Shown: positions 16,681-24,387 of the stretch, in pieces | Position numbering within the stretch: position 1 is the first letter of the stretch | How the letters are laid out: every line of letters starts with the position of its first letter | DNA from: Streptomyces sp. rh34 | Lineage (GTDB): Bacteria > Actinomycetota > Actinomycetes > Streptomycetales > Streptomycetaceae | Direction: 5' to 3' | Length of the DNA stretch: 33,794 nucleotides | Assembly (NCBI RefSeq): GCF_002551245.1 | Contig: NZ_NTGZ01000050.1 | Coordinates: forward strand, 1 to 33,794 | Program-made: the position numbers and the translations under genes | The notes under the pieces: generated by a model | Seen by the model: the letters and a program-made list of their open reading frames with translations, nothing else | Databases searched by the model: none | What the model was told of the DNA's origin: nothing

Positions 16681-18011
16681 GGACCGTCTTCGACCCCGGC
16701 GCGGCGGCGGCCCGCGCGACCGGCGCGATCCTCGACGACACCCTCCGCGGCAGCGCCCGGGGTATCGTCGTGGACTCGCCCCCCGGCGCGGGGAAGTCGA
16801 CGCTGGTGGTCCGGGCGGCCCTGGAGCTGGCCGCCGCCGGGCATCCGCTGATGGTGATCGCGCAGACCAACGCCCAGGTCGACGACCTGGTGGTGCGGCT
16901 CGCGGAGAAGGACCCGGAGCTGCCGGTGGGCCGGCTGCACAGCAACGACTCCGACCCGTACGACAAGGTCCTGGACGGGCTCGCCAGCGTCACGAAGTCG
17001 GCGAAGGCGGCGGATCTGGCCGGGCTCGACGTGGTGATCTCGACGGCCGCCAAGTGGGCGCACGTGAAGAACGTGGAGCCGTGGGGGCACGCGATCGTGG
17101 ACGAGGCGTACCAGATGCGCTCGGACGCGCTGCTCGCCGTGGCCGGGCTGTTCGAGCGGGCGCTGTTCGTCGGGGACCCGGGCCAGCTGGACCCGTTCTC
17201 GATCGTCGGCGCGGACCAGTGGGCGGGGCTGAGCTACGACCCGTCCGCGAGCGCGGTGTCCACACTGCTCGCGCACAACCCGGAGCTGCCGCAGCACCGG
17301 CTGCCGGTGTCGTGGCGGCTCCCGGCGTCGGCTGCCCCGCTGGTCTCGGACGCGTTCTACCCGTACACGCCCTTCCGCAGCGGTACGGACCACGGGGACC
17401 GGAAGCTCTCCTTCGGGGTGGCGTCGGACGGGTCGGGGCCCGATCGGGTGCTGGACGAGGCGGCGGAGTCCGGGTGGGGTCTGCTGGAGCTGCCCGCCCG
17501 GCACACCCCGCGCACCGATCCCGAGGCGGTACGGGCGGTGGCGCTGGTGGTCCGGCGGTTGCTGGACCGGGGTGGGGTCGCGACGAGCGAGCGGGCCGAG
17601 GAGCCGGTGCCGGTGACGGCGGACCGGGTCGCGGTCGGCACGGCCCACCGGGACCAGGCGGCGGCGGTGCGGGCTGCCCTCACGGAGCTGGGCGTCACGG
17701 GGGTCGCGGTGGACACGGCGAACCGGCTCCAGGGCCGCGAGTTCGACGTCACGGTGGTCCTGCACCCGCTGTCGGGGCGGCCCGACGCGACCGCGTTCCA
17801 CCTGGAGACGGGCCGCCTGTGCGTGCTGGCCTCGCGGCACCGGCACGCCTGCATCGTGGTGTGCCGGGAGGGGGTGGCGGACCTGCTGGACGAGCACCCG
17901 TCCACGGAGCCGGTCCAGCTGGGCGTCACGGTGAAGTTCCCCGACGGCTGGGAGGCGAACCACGCGGTGTTGGCCCATCTCTCGGAACGCCGGGTGCGGT
18001 GGCGGCCCTGA
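16677..18011 (+). CDS. SF1 (Upf1/Dna2-like) DNA helicase
   Basis: This 444-residue ATP-dependent helicase belongs to superfamily 1. Motif I is SPPGAGKST with K40. Motif Ia is near MVIAQTNAQVDDL, and motif II is IVDEAYQM with D142 and E143. Motif III is FVGDPGQLDPF, motif IV lies around LPVSWRLP, and motif V is VDTANRLQGREFDVTVV. Motif VI is LCVLASRHRHACIVV. The DEAxQ and GDPxQL forms point to the SF1B Upf1/Dna2 group rather than UvrD. The GTG start at 16677 overlaps the previous stop (GTGA), with GGAGGA six bases upstream, so translation is coupled. The protein is unusually short for the group because the barrel and stalk regions are missing. It likely works with the nuclease encoded first in the operon. 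Confidence 0.88.
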   Translation: MRTVFDPGAAAARATGAILDDTLRGSARGIVVDSPPGAGKSTLVVRAALELAAAGHPLMVIAQTNAQVDDLVVRLAEKDPELPVGRLHSNDSDPYDKVLDGLASVTKSAKAADLAGLDVVISTAAKWAHVKNVEPWGHAIVDEAYQMRSDALLAVAGLFERALFVGDPGQLDPFSIVGADQWAGLSYDPSASAVSTLLAHNPELPQHRLPVSWRLPASAAPLVSDAFYPYTPFRSGTDHGDRKLSFGVASDGSGPDRVLDEAAESGWGLLELPARHTPRTDPEAVRAVALVVRRLLDRGGVATSERAEEPVPVTADRVAVGTAHRDQAAAVRAALTELGVTGVAVDTANRLQGREFDVTVVLHPLSGRPDATAFHLETGRLCVLASRHRHACIVVCREGVADLLDEHPSTEPVQLGVTVKFPDGWEANHAVLAHLSERRVRWRP

Positions 18012-18141
18012 GCCCGGGGCACGCGGAGGGAGCGTCCCCGCGCCCCCGCCGCGCGCCCCGGCCCTCTTGCGCGGGGTTGGACAATGGAGGGTGGCCGTCC
18101 GGATCTTCCGGTCATCAGGTCGTCCGAGGGAGGAACACCGC

Positions 18142-18483
18142 ATGACACAGTCCGAGCGGAACGAACGGCAGCGGCTGCGCCCCGCGCCGCTGCTCTTCGA
18201 GCCGTCTCAGGCCACGGCGGATCCGGAGCACTTCTTCGACCTGGAGTCGGTGGAGGACCCCCGTGAGCTGCTGGCCCGTGCGACCGAGCTGACGCAGGCC
18301 TTCCGGGCGGCGACGGACCGGTCGGTGGAGTTCCAGGCGATGGCGGCGGCCCAGCTCGCCGACCCGCGCCGGTTCGACCGGCTGACCGCGGCGGACGTCG
18401 CGGAGCGCGCGGAGTGGACCGAGGACTACGCGAAGAAGATGATCGAGTTCGGCCGCTCCCTGCTGGACGCGCCCAGAGCCTGA
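18142..18483 (+). CDS. Small conserved-looking hypothetical protein
   Basis: This 113-residue soluble acidic protein has no recognised domain. It is mostly helical, with an N-terminal basic stretch (RNERQRLRPAP) and helices around PRELLARATELTQAFRAATD and AADVAERAEWTEDYAKKMIEFGRSLL. The ATG at 18142 has GAGGGAGGAA at 18126-18135, a strong ribosome site. It follows the helicase gene by 130 bases and may have its own promoter. Confidence 0.75.
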   Translation: MTQSERNERQRLRPAPLLFEPSQATADPEHFFDLESVEDPRELLARATELTQAFRAATDRSVEFQAMAAAQLADPRRFDRLTAADVAERAEWTEDYAKKMIEFGRSLLDAPRA

Positions 18484-18489
18484 CCCGTG

Positions 18490-18561
18490 GGGCTCGTGGG
18501 ACCTTCCGGGCTCGTGGGACCTACCGGGCTCGTGGGACCTACCGGGCCTACGGGACGGCCT
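18490..18561 (+). repeat. 18-bp tandem repeat
   Basis: Three near-perfect copies of GGGCTCGTGGGACCTACC lie at 18490-18507, 18508-18525 and 18526-18543. A degraded fourth copy follows (GGGCCTACGGGACGGCCT). Copy 1 differs by one base. The array begins seven bases after the preceding stop codon. Every frame reads a six-residue repeat, so a collagen-like peptide on the plus strand is a by-product of the period. Confidence 0.85.
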
Positions 18562-18748
18562 GCAGGCGCACGAAGCCCGTGGGGCCGGTGGGGTGGCTGG
18601 GGCCCCTGGGGCAGATGCCTCTACGCCAGGCCGGGGGTCAGGTCCCGTGGCATATTCCGGCGGGCAAGATACTCCTTCCCCTCCCGGCCTGTCCTGGTTT
18701 CCGGCAACTCTCGGATTCCTTTCGGTTACTCCCGGTAGACCTTGCTCC

Positions 18749-19444
18749 ATGAGCGCATGGCTGAAAGACGAAACGACCCTGCAGGCCGGTGCCGCCCCGC
18801 ACCACGGCGTCGACATCTTCGCCCTGCTGCGGGACCAGTCCGGGCCCCAGGCCGCACAGGTCACGGCGGCCGGCGCCGCCTGGCTGGCAGGGGCCGCTCC
18901 CTACCCGCGCAGCACGCTCGCCCACTGGGAGGACCGGCCCAAGGCTCCCGGTGTGCTCCCCTGCGGTTCCGCTTTCGACGTCGTGAACGTGCCGGCGCTG
19001 TTCGGGCGGCGAATGCTGGAACAGCTCTGGGCCGAGGGGCCCGGCTCCGGTCCCGTCGCCACGCACCGGGGCCGGATGCTGCTGTTCGCCGCCCCCGGAA
19101 CGGCCCAGCGACTGCCCTCTCTGCTCGCCTGGGAGGAGTGGGGATCCAGCGGTTCGGAGGGCTCCGGCGGCTCCCGGGAGCAGCGCGGCACGGTGCCGCC
19201 CCTGCTCTGTCACGGCACCGGTGACGCCGTGACCGTACCGCCGCTGACCTGCGCGTCGTCCGACGGCGGGCCCCGCTGGGTGGTCGCCCCCGACACCCGT
19301 AATCCGTGGCTGCCGGGCCCCGATGTGCTGCTCTGGGCGTGTGTGCGGGTGAGCCGGTCCGCGGCGTCCGGGAGTGCCGCGCATTCGATTTTTCCTCGGG
19401 CGGATCAGGGTGCTAATGTCTACGACGTCAGCAGGCGCCGTTAG
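18749..19444 (+). CDS. Primase/polymerase-like family protein running into tRNA-Lys
   Basis: This 231-residue protein shares a visible pattern with the product at 9418. The shared parts are FDVVNVPALFG, GPVATHRGRMLLFAAPGTA, GDAVTVPPL and GPRWVVAPDTRNPWLPGP, as in Streptomyces proteins annotated primase/polymerase N-terminal-like. The catalytic residues of such polymerases are not evident, so activity is doubtful. The family-like part ends around LLWACVRVSRSA, near residue 210. The remaining 20-odd residues read through the tRNA promoter, and the only in-frame stop (TAG, 19442-19444) lies inside the tRNA gene. A Gly/Ser insertion (EWGSSGSEGSGGSREQRG) interrupts the centre. The ATG at 18749 has a weak ribosome site. 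Confidence 0.6.
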   Translation: MSAWLKDETTLQAGAAPHHGVDIFALLRDQSGPQAAQVTAAGAAWLAGAAPYPRSTLAHWEDRPKAPGVLPCGSAFDVVNVPALFGRRMLEQLWAEGPGSGPVATHRGRMLLFAAPGTAQRLPSLLAWEEWGSSGSEGSGGSREQRGTVPPLLCHGTGDAVTVPPLTCASSDGGPRWVVAPDTRNPWLPGPDVLLWACVRVSRSAASGSAAHSIFPRADQGANVYDVSRRR

Positions 19445-19508
19445 CTCAGTTGGTTAGAGCAGCTGACTCTTAATCAGCGGGTCCGGGGTTCGAGTCCCTG
19501 ACGGCGCA
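19435..19508 (+). tRNA. tRNA-Lys(CUU)
   Basis: This 74-base cloverleaf has acceptor stem GCGCCGT paired with ACGGCGC, discriminator A, and D-arm GCTCAGTTGGTTAGAGC. The anticodon arm is GCTGA-CTCTTAA-TCAGC with anticodon CTT at 19469-19471, and the T-arm contains GGTTCGAGTCC. The CCA end is not encoded. A candidate -10 TAATGT lies at 19414-19419. It is identical to the copy at 31802. Confidence 0.97.
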
Positions 19509-19514
19509 CAGACG

Positions 19515-19548
19515 GAAGAAGCCCCTCGCGGAAGCGGGGGGCTTCTTC
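19515..19548. terminator. Terminator after tRNA-Lys, first copy
   Basis: An 11-bp perfect stem (19515-19525 with 19538-19548, GAAGAAGCCCC and its complement) encloses a 12-base loop. It follows the tRNA by six bases and precedes the convergent protease gene, so it probably works both ways. Confidence 0.8.
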
Positions 19549-19576
19549 GTGTACGGAGGCCTCCGAACGGCCCGTT

Positions 19577-20818
19577 TCAGACGCCGGTGGTGATCCGGAC
19601 GGTCCAGGAACCGGACGGGGTGCGGTCGGCGACCTCGACGCGGGTGTCGTCGGCCTCCACGGTGAAGGTCTCCCCGACCCCGAGCGGGGCGTCGGCGAGC
19701 GGCGGGTAGACCGAGCGGTCCCAGCAGGCCCCGGTGTCCGGGTGGGTGTCGACCACCTCGATGGGCCCACCGCCGGAGGCCGTCTCGCTGCGGACGCGGT
19801 AGATCAGGACGCCCTCGGCGCAGGTGCCCCGGTCGTTCCCGGTGGCGCTGCGCGCCTCGATGGCCAGGGCGCTGTCGGCGCCGGTGCGGACGACCGCGAG
19901 CCGGGTGCCGATCGACCCGCCGGGCACCGGGGCCGCGGCGACCGGCTCCAGGGTGAGGTCGGTCGGGCCCCGGACGCAGAGGACCTGATGTCCGCCGAGC
20001 CAGCCGAGCTTCCATTTGTGCCAGCCGAACAGGTCCGGGGCGAGGCCGAACTGGCTGCCCATGACGTCCCAGTCGCCGACGTGGGTGTCCCAGTCGCCCT
20101 TGCCGTCGATGGGCCGGTGGTACAGGTCGGCGAGGTCGAAGACGTGCCCGGTCTCGTGGGCGAGGACATTGCGGTCGGGCGGGTGCTGTTCGAAGACCGT
20201 GACGACGCGCCGGATGTCGCTGCCGTCGGCGCGCAGCGGCCGGTCGAAGTTGACGACCTTCGTGGCGTCGGAGTCGACGCCGGGGGCGTCCGGGTCGGCC
20301 ACCAGGTAGACGACGTCGTACCGGGAGAAGTCCACCTCCGGGTCGGCGGCGTCGATGGCGTCACGCAGGTAGGCGGTGCGCCGCTCGGTGTTCCAGTCAC
20401 GCTCTATGCCGTACCAGGTGGAGTCGCGCGGCATCTGCGTCCAGGCGCGCTGCGGATGGGGGCGCAGGGTGAACCGGCCGTAGCTGGCGCGCTCGAAGAA
20501 GCGGGTCGTGGCGGGGAAGTGGTCGGCGGTGAGCGCCTCGGGGGTGAGCGTGGGTTCGGAGTCCGGGAAGGACAGGAAGATCATGACCGCGTCGAGTCCC
20601 CGTCCGGGGCGCGGGTAGGCCGTGTTCCAGGTGTCCAGGCCGAGCGAGTGGTGCGCCGCCGTCCGGGGCAGGGCGCAGGGAGCGGCGTCCCCCGCGGCGG
20701 CCGCGGCGGGGCCCGCGACGAGGGACGTGGCGGCGAGCGCCAGGAGGGAGGTGGCGGCGGCGGCCAGACTGCGCAGGGGCGGCCGTTCCGCTCCCCCGGG
20801 TCCGCGACGGCACGGCAC
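19577..20818 (-). CDS. Secreted M6-like zinc metalloprotease
   Basis: This is a secreted peptidase of 413 residues with a resemblance to the M6 (immune inhibitor A) family. An Arg-containing n-region, a long Ala/Leu hydrophobic stretch and AGPAAAAAG form the signal peptide (about 1-45). The zinc site is HETGH (H221, E222, H225), followed by DLADLYH and the Met-turn-like GDWDVMGSQFG. An Ala/Gly-poor beta-rich C-terminal region ends in SGSWTVRITTGV. I chose the GTG at 20818, which has GGAGG five bases upstream, over the GTG at 20842. Substrate is unknown. It is convergent with the tRNA and divergent from the GGDEF-EAL gene. Confidence 0.85.
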   Translation of the reverse strand: MPCRRGPGGAERPPLRSLAAAATSLLALAATSLVAGPAAAAAGDAAPCALPRTAAHHSLGLDTWNTAYPRPGRGLDAVMIFLSFPDSEPTLTPEALTADHFPATTRFFERASYGRFTLRPHPQRAWTQMPRDSTWYGIERDWNTERRTAYLRDAIDAADPEVDFSRYDVVYLVADPDAPGVDSDATKVVNFDRPLRADGSDIRRVVTVFEQHPPDRNVLAHETGHVFDLADLYHRPIDGKGDWDTHVGDWDVMGSQFGLAPDLFGWHKWKLGWLGGHQVLCVRGPTDLTLEPVAAAPVPGGSIGTRLAVVRTGADSALAIEARSATGNDRGTCAEGVLIYRVRSETASGGGPIEVVDTHPDTGACWDRSVYPPLADAPLGVGETFTVEADDTRVEVADRTPSGSWTVRITTGV

Positions 20819-21204
20819 ATCGACCTCCGGGTGGGGAAACACGGTCCATCCCGTCCACCCTGTGCCGCTTCACCACGCCACGCCCTGTTGTGCTGCCCCA
20901 CACGGGTCAGCGGTCAAAATCGCCACCCACACCTTCACAGAACGTCACTGTCAGTCATTCCAGCCACTCAATGAAACAGATCCGCACAGAAATGATCAGG
21001 ATCGGGCAAAGCGGAATGCGTGCTCCCGTCCCCTCGCGGACCCGGGCGATGGCCCGGACCGGACGGTGAGCTGGAACGGCCGACGCGGCACCCTCTATGC
21101 TTCACCACGCTTTCCCGCGTGGAACGGGCCCGTTCACGGGACCGCCACCCGGTGGCCAGTCCGACCCCACCAGTTCACGACGACCTTCACAGCGGGAGCG
21201 AGCG
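20819..21204. other. Divergent control region with relaxed GC content
   Basis: This 386-base gap lies between the protease and the cyclic-di-GMP gene. Between about 20910 and 21010 it is clearly more AT-rich than its surroundings (CAATGAAACAGATCC and nearby), as expected for promoters. It contains the BldD-like site listed separately. I see no credible small gene. Confidence 0.6.
20944..20958. promoter_or_regulatory. BldD-like binding site
   Basis: GTCACTGTCAGTCAT fits the BldD consensus spacing TNAC-N-CWG-N-GTNA, with both TNAC and GTNA half-sites intact and 7 of 9 constrained bases matching. Known BldD targets in Streptomyces include cyclic-di-GMP genes such as cdgA, and the gene downstream encodes such an enzyme. 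The site is about 250 bases upstream of its start. Confidence 0.45.
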
Positions 21205-23130
21205 GTGAGCGGAACCTCCGAAGGGCCGAGCGCCCCGGCAGGCACGGCCTCCGGCGCGCCCCCCGCGCCGGTCACGGAGCGTCATACGACGGCGATGGGC
21301 CCGCCGGTCGCGGACGTGCGGACCACGGCCCCGTCGCCCTCGGCCCCGCCCCCCGCGGGAGACGGCCCCACCACCTCCGAGCTGCGCGACTACCGGGCCG
21401 CCTTCAACGCCGCCACGCTCCCCATGGGCGTCGTCGACGGCCGGGGCCACGTCGTACGGGCCAACGGGGCGCTCGGCGGGCTGCTGGGGATCCCGGCGGC
21501 GGTCCTCGCCGGGCGGCAGGCGAGCGAGCTGCTCGACCTCGCGTCCGACGACCGCACCTGGCACGCCTACCGCGAGGTCCTCCTGGGCCGCCGCTCCCGG
21601 TTCCGCTGCACCCGCCGCCTCAAGCACCTCGACGGCCGCTCCCTGTGGGCCGAGATCACCGTCGTACCGATGACCGGCGCATCGGCGGCGGAGCCCGCCC
21701 GGGTCCTGCTGACGGTCGCGGACGTCAGCGACCGGCGGGAGCTCCAGGAGCGGCTGCGCCACCTCCAGATGCACGACCCGGTGACCCGGCTGCCCAACCG
21801 GACGCTGTTCTTCGAGCGGCTCGCCTCGGCCCTGGAGACCCCGCCGTACCAGGACGACTCGATGCCGCCGCGGCAGCACGACCGGATCGGGCTCTGCTAT
21901 CTGGACCTGGACGGCTTCAAGGCGATCAACGACACCCTGGGCCACCGGACCGGGGACCGGCTGCTGGCCGCCGTCGCCGCGCGGCTCACCGACTGCGCCG
22001 AGAACGACGCCTCCCGCAACCCCGGCGGCAGCCGGCTGGTGGCGCGCCTGGGCGGCGACGAGTTCGCGATCCTGGTCGAGGACTCGGCGGGCACCGAGGA
22101 ACTCGCCGAGCTGGCCCGCTCGGTCCTCGCCGCGCTCCAGCAGCCGTTCGACCTCGCAGGACAGCGGCTTTCGGTCTCCGCGTCGATCGGGGTGGTCGAA
22201 CGGGCCGCCGCGGGCACCTCGCCCACCGGGCTGATGCAGGCCGCCGACACCACCCTGTACTGGGCGAAGGCGGACGGCAAGGCCCGCTGGACGCTGTTCG
22301 ACCCCGAGCGCAACGCCCACCGCATGACCCGGCAGTCCCTCTCCTCCACGCTCCGGCCCGCCGTGGAGCGCGGCGAGTTCACCCTGGAGTACCAGCCGCT
22401 GGTCGGGATGGCGGACGGGGTGCTGCGGGGCGTCGAGGCACTGGTGCGCTGGAACCATCCGCAGTTCGGCGTGCTGCCGCCGAATCGGTTCGTCCAGATC
22501 GCCGAGGAGGACGGCTCGATCGTCCAGCTCGGCCGGTGGGTGCTGCGCACCGCGTGCCGGCAGGCCCGGCGCTGGCAGCTGGACCACCCGGACGAGCCGC
22601 CGCTGTTCATCAGCGTCAACGTCGCCGTACGGCAGGTCTGGGACTCCGACCTGGTCGCCGATGTGGACCGGATCCTGGCGGAGACGGAGCTCGCCCCGGG
22701 GCTGCTCCAGCTGGAGCTGACCGAGTCGGCGGTGATGGGCTCGGGCGGCCGTCCGCTGCGGGCGCTCCAGGCGCTGAGCGACATGGGCGTACGGATCGCC
22801 ATCGACGACTTCGGGACGGGTTACAGCAACCTCGCCTACCTCAGCCGGCTGCCCGTCTCCGTGCTGAAGCTGGACGGGGCGTTCGTGAAGGGCTTCCGCT
22901 ACGAGGACGGTACGCATCCGAGCCCGGCCGACGAGACGATCGTGGAGGCCATGGTGCAGCTGGCGCACCGCCTGGGCCTGACCGTCACCGCGGAGTGCGT
23001 GGAGACGGCCGGGCAGGCGGAGCGGCTGCGGCGGATCGGCTGCGACACCGGGCAGGGCTGGCTGTACTCACGGGCCGTGGCGCCGGAGCAGATCGCCGGG
23101 CTGATCGGGTCCCGGCCGCTGGAGGGCTGA
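21205..23130 (+). CDS. cdgA: PAS-GGDEF-EAL cyclic-di-GMP enzyme, probable CdgA
   Basis: This cytoplasmic 641-residue protein makes and/or breaks cyclic di-GMP, the signal that controls Streptomyces development through BldD. A Pro/Ala-rich N-terminus (1-55) is followed by a PAS domain (about 60-175). The GGDEF domain (about 185-355) has an intact G283-G284-D285-E286-F287. The EAL domain (about 375-635) has intact E411-A412-L413 in VEALVRWNH, plus IDDFGTGYSNLAYL and LKLDGAFVKGF. Both active sites look complete, so both activities are possible. The GTG at 21205 has GGGAG seven bases upstream. The name rests on architecture, the BldD-like site and remembered synteny; RmdA has the same domain order and is the main alternative. 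Confidence 0.8.
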   Translation: MSGTSEGPSAPAGTASGAPPAPVTERHTTAMGPPVADVRTTAPSPSAPPPAGDGPTTSELRDYRAAFNAATLPMGVVDGRGHVVRANGALGGLLGIPAAVLAGRQASELLDLASDDRTWHAYREVLLGRRSRFRCTRRLKHLDGRSLWAEITVVPMTGASAAEPARVLLTVADVSDRRELQERLRHLQMHDPVTRLPNRTLFFERLASALETPPYQDDSMPPRQHDRIGLCYLDLDGFKAINDTLGHRTGDRLLAAVAARLTDCAENDASRNPGGSRLVARLGGDEFAILVEDSAGTEELAELARSVLAALQQPFDLAGQRLSVSASIGVVERAAAGTSPTGLMQAADTTLYWAKADGKARWTLFDPERNAHRMTRQSLSSTLRPAVERGEFTLEYQPLVGMADGVLRGVEALVRWNHPQFGVLPPNRFVQIAEEDGSIVQLGRWVLRTACRQARRWQLDHPDEPPLFISVNVAVRQVWDSDLVADVDRILAETELAPGLLQLELTESAVMGSGGRPLRALQALSDMGVRIAIDDFGTGYSNLAYLSRLPVSVLKLDGAFVKGFRYEDGTHPSPADETIVEAMVQLAHRLGLTVTAECVETAGQAERLRRIGCDTGQGWLYSRAVAPEQIAGLIGSRPLEG

Positions 23131-23161
23131 CCGGGACCCGTACCACGGCAGGCGGCAGGTC

Positions 23162-24316
23162 CTACGGGGCGGCGGGCAGGCCGTACGCGTCCGCGATCAG
23201 GTCGTAGCTGCGCAGCCGCGCCTCGCCACCGTGCGCGTTGGCGGTGATCATCAGCTCGTCGGCGCCGGTGCGCTTGGCCAGGTCGTCGAGGCCGCCGCGG
23301 ACCTCGTCGGCGGTGCCGTGGATGACGTTGGCCAGCCAGCCGTCGACGAACTCCCGCTCCATCGGGGAGAAGTCGTACGCCGCCGCCTCCTCGGGGCTCG
23401 GGATCAGCCCCGGACGGCCGGTCCGCAGCCGGACCATGGACAGGGCGCCGGTCAGCACCTGGCGGCGGGCCTCGCGCTCGTCGTCGGCGGCCAGCGCCGA
23501 GACCCCGATCAGTGCGTACGGGGCGTCCAGCACGGCGGAGGGCCGGAAGGACTCGCGGTACAGGTCGAGCGCGGGGATGGTGTTCTGCGCCGAGAAGTGG
23601 TGCGCGAAGGCGAACGGCAGCCCCAGCGTCCCGGCCAGCCGCGCGCTGAAGCCGGAGGAGCCCAGCAGCCAGACCGGCGGCCGGTGCGCGGACTGCACGC
23701 CGCCGGGGGCGGTCGCCTGGACCGGGCCGGGCACGGCGTGGATCCGGGCGTAGGGGTGCCCGTCGGGGAAGTCGTCGTCCAGGAACCGGATCAGCTCCAT
23801 GAGCTGCTGCGGGAAGTCGTCCGCTCCTTCGTTGAGCCGCTCGCTGCGCCGCAGGGCCGCCGCCGTCGCCCCGTCGGTGCCGGGGGCCCGGCCGAGGCCG
23901 AGGTCGACGCGGCCCGGGGCCATCGCCTCCAGGGTGCCGAACTGCTCGGCGATCACGAGCGGCGCGTGGTTGGGCAGCATCACCCCGCCGGAGCCGAGCC
24001 GGATGCGCTCGGTGTGGGCGGCGATGTGCGCCAGGATCACGGCCGGGGAGGACGAGGCGACCCCGGGCATGGAGTGGTGCTCGGCGACCCAGAAGCGGTG
24101 GAAGCCGCGGCTCTCGGTGAGCTTCGCGATGTCCACGCTGGTGCGCAGGGCCTGGGTCGCGGTGCGGCCCTGCCCCACGGTGACCAGATCCAGGACGGAC
24201 AGCGGAACGGCGGCCGTTCCGGCTGCGGCGCCCCGGATCCCGTCACGGTCGGCCGCGCCGCCGCTCGTGTCGCCACTCGCGTCGCCGCGGGTCTCGTCGC
24301 CTCGGATCTCGTCCAC
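23162..24316 (-). CDS. LLM-class flavin-dependent oxidoreductase
   Basis: This enzyme of the bacterial luciferase-like family (384 residues) would use FMNH2 or F420H2 to oxidise an unknown substrate. Typical segments are SVLDLVTVGQGRT at the first strand, RFWVAEHHSMPG, SGGVMLPNHAPLVIAEQFG, RVDLGLGRAPG, and LLGSSGFSARLAGTLGLPFAFAHHF. The first 35 residues are Gly/Asp-rich, contain repeats such as RGDETRGDASGDTSGG and are probably disordered. The GTG at 24316 has GAGAGG seven bases upstream. It lies 71 bases downstream of the maleate-isomerase-like gene on the same strand and may share its transcript. It converges with cdgA, 31 bases away. Confidence 0.88.
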   Translation of the reverse strand: MDEIRGDETRGDASGDTSGGAADRDGIRGAAAGTAAVPLSVLDLVTVGQGRTATQALRTSVDIAKLTESRGFHRFWVAEHHSMPGVASSSPAVILAHIAAHTERIRLGSGGVMLPNHAPLVIAEQFGTLEAMAPGRVDLGLGRAPGTDGATAAALRRSERLNEGADDFPQQLMELIRFLDDDFPDGHPYARIHAVPGPVQATAPGGVQSAHRPPVWLLGSSGFSARLAGTLGLPFAFAHHFSAQNTIPALDLYRESFRPSAVLDAPYALIGVSALAADDEREARRQVLTGALSMVRLRTGRPGLIPSPEEAAAYDFSPMEREFVDGWLANVIHGTADEVRGGLDDLAKRTGADELMITANAHGGEARLRSYDLIADAYGLPAAP

Positions 24317-24387
24317 GTGTCGGCCTCTCCCGGTGCTGCTGTCGTACGGCTGTGTATCGGAGGGGTACAACAGGAGGATGACTCCGC

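Noticed and set aside
18487..18738. A plus-strand frame with collagen-like Gly-x-y repeats (GLVGPSGLVGPTG)
   Set aside because: The pattern comes from the 18-bp tandem repeat, which leaves every frame open. The rest of the frame is Trp/Gly/Arg-rich without coding character.
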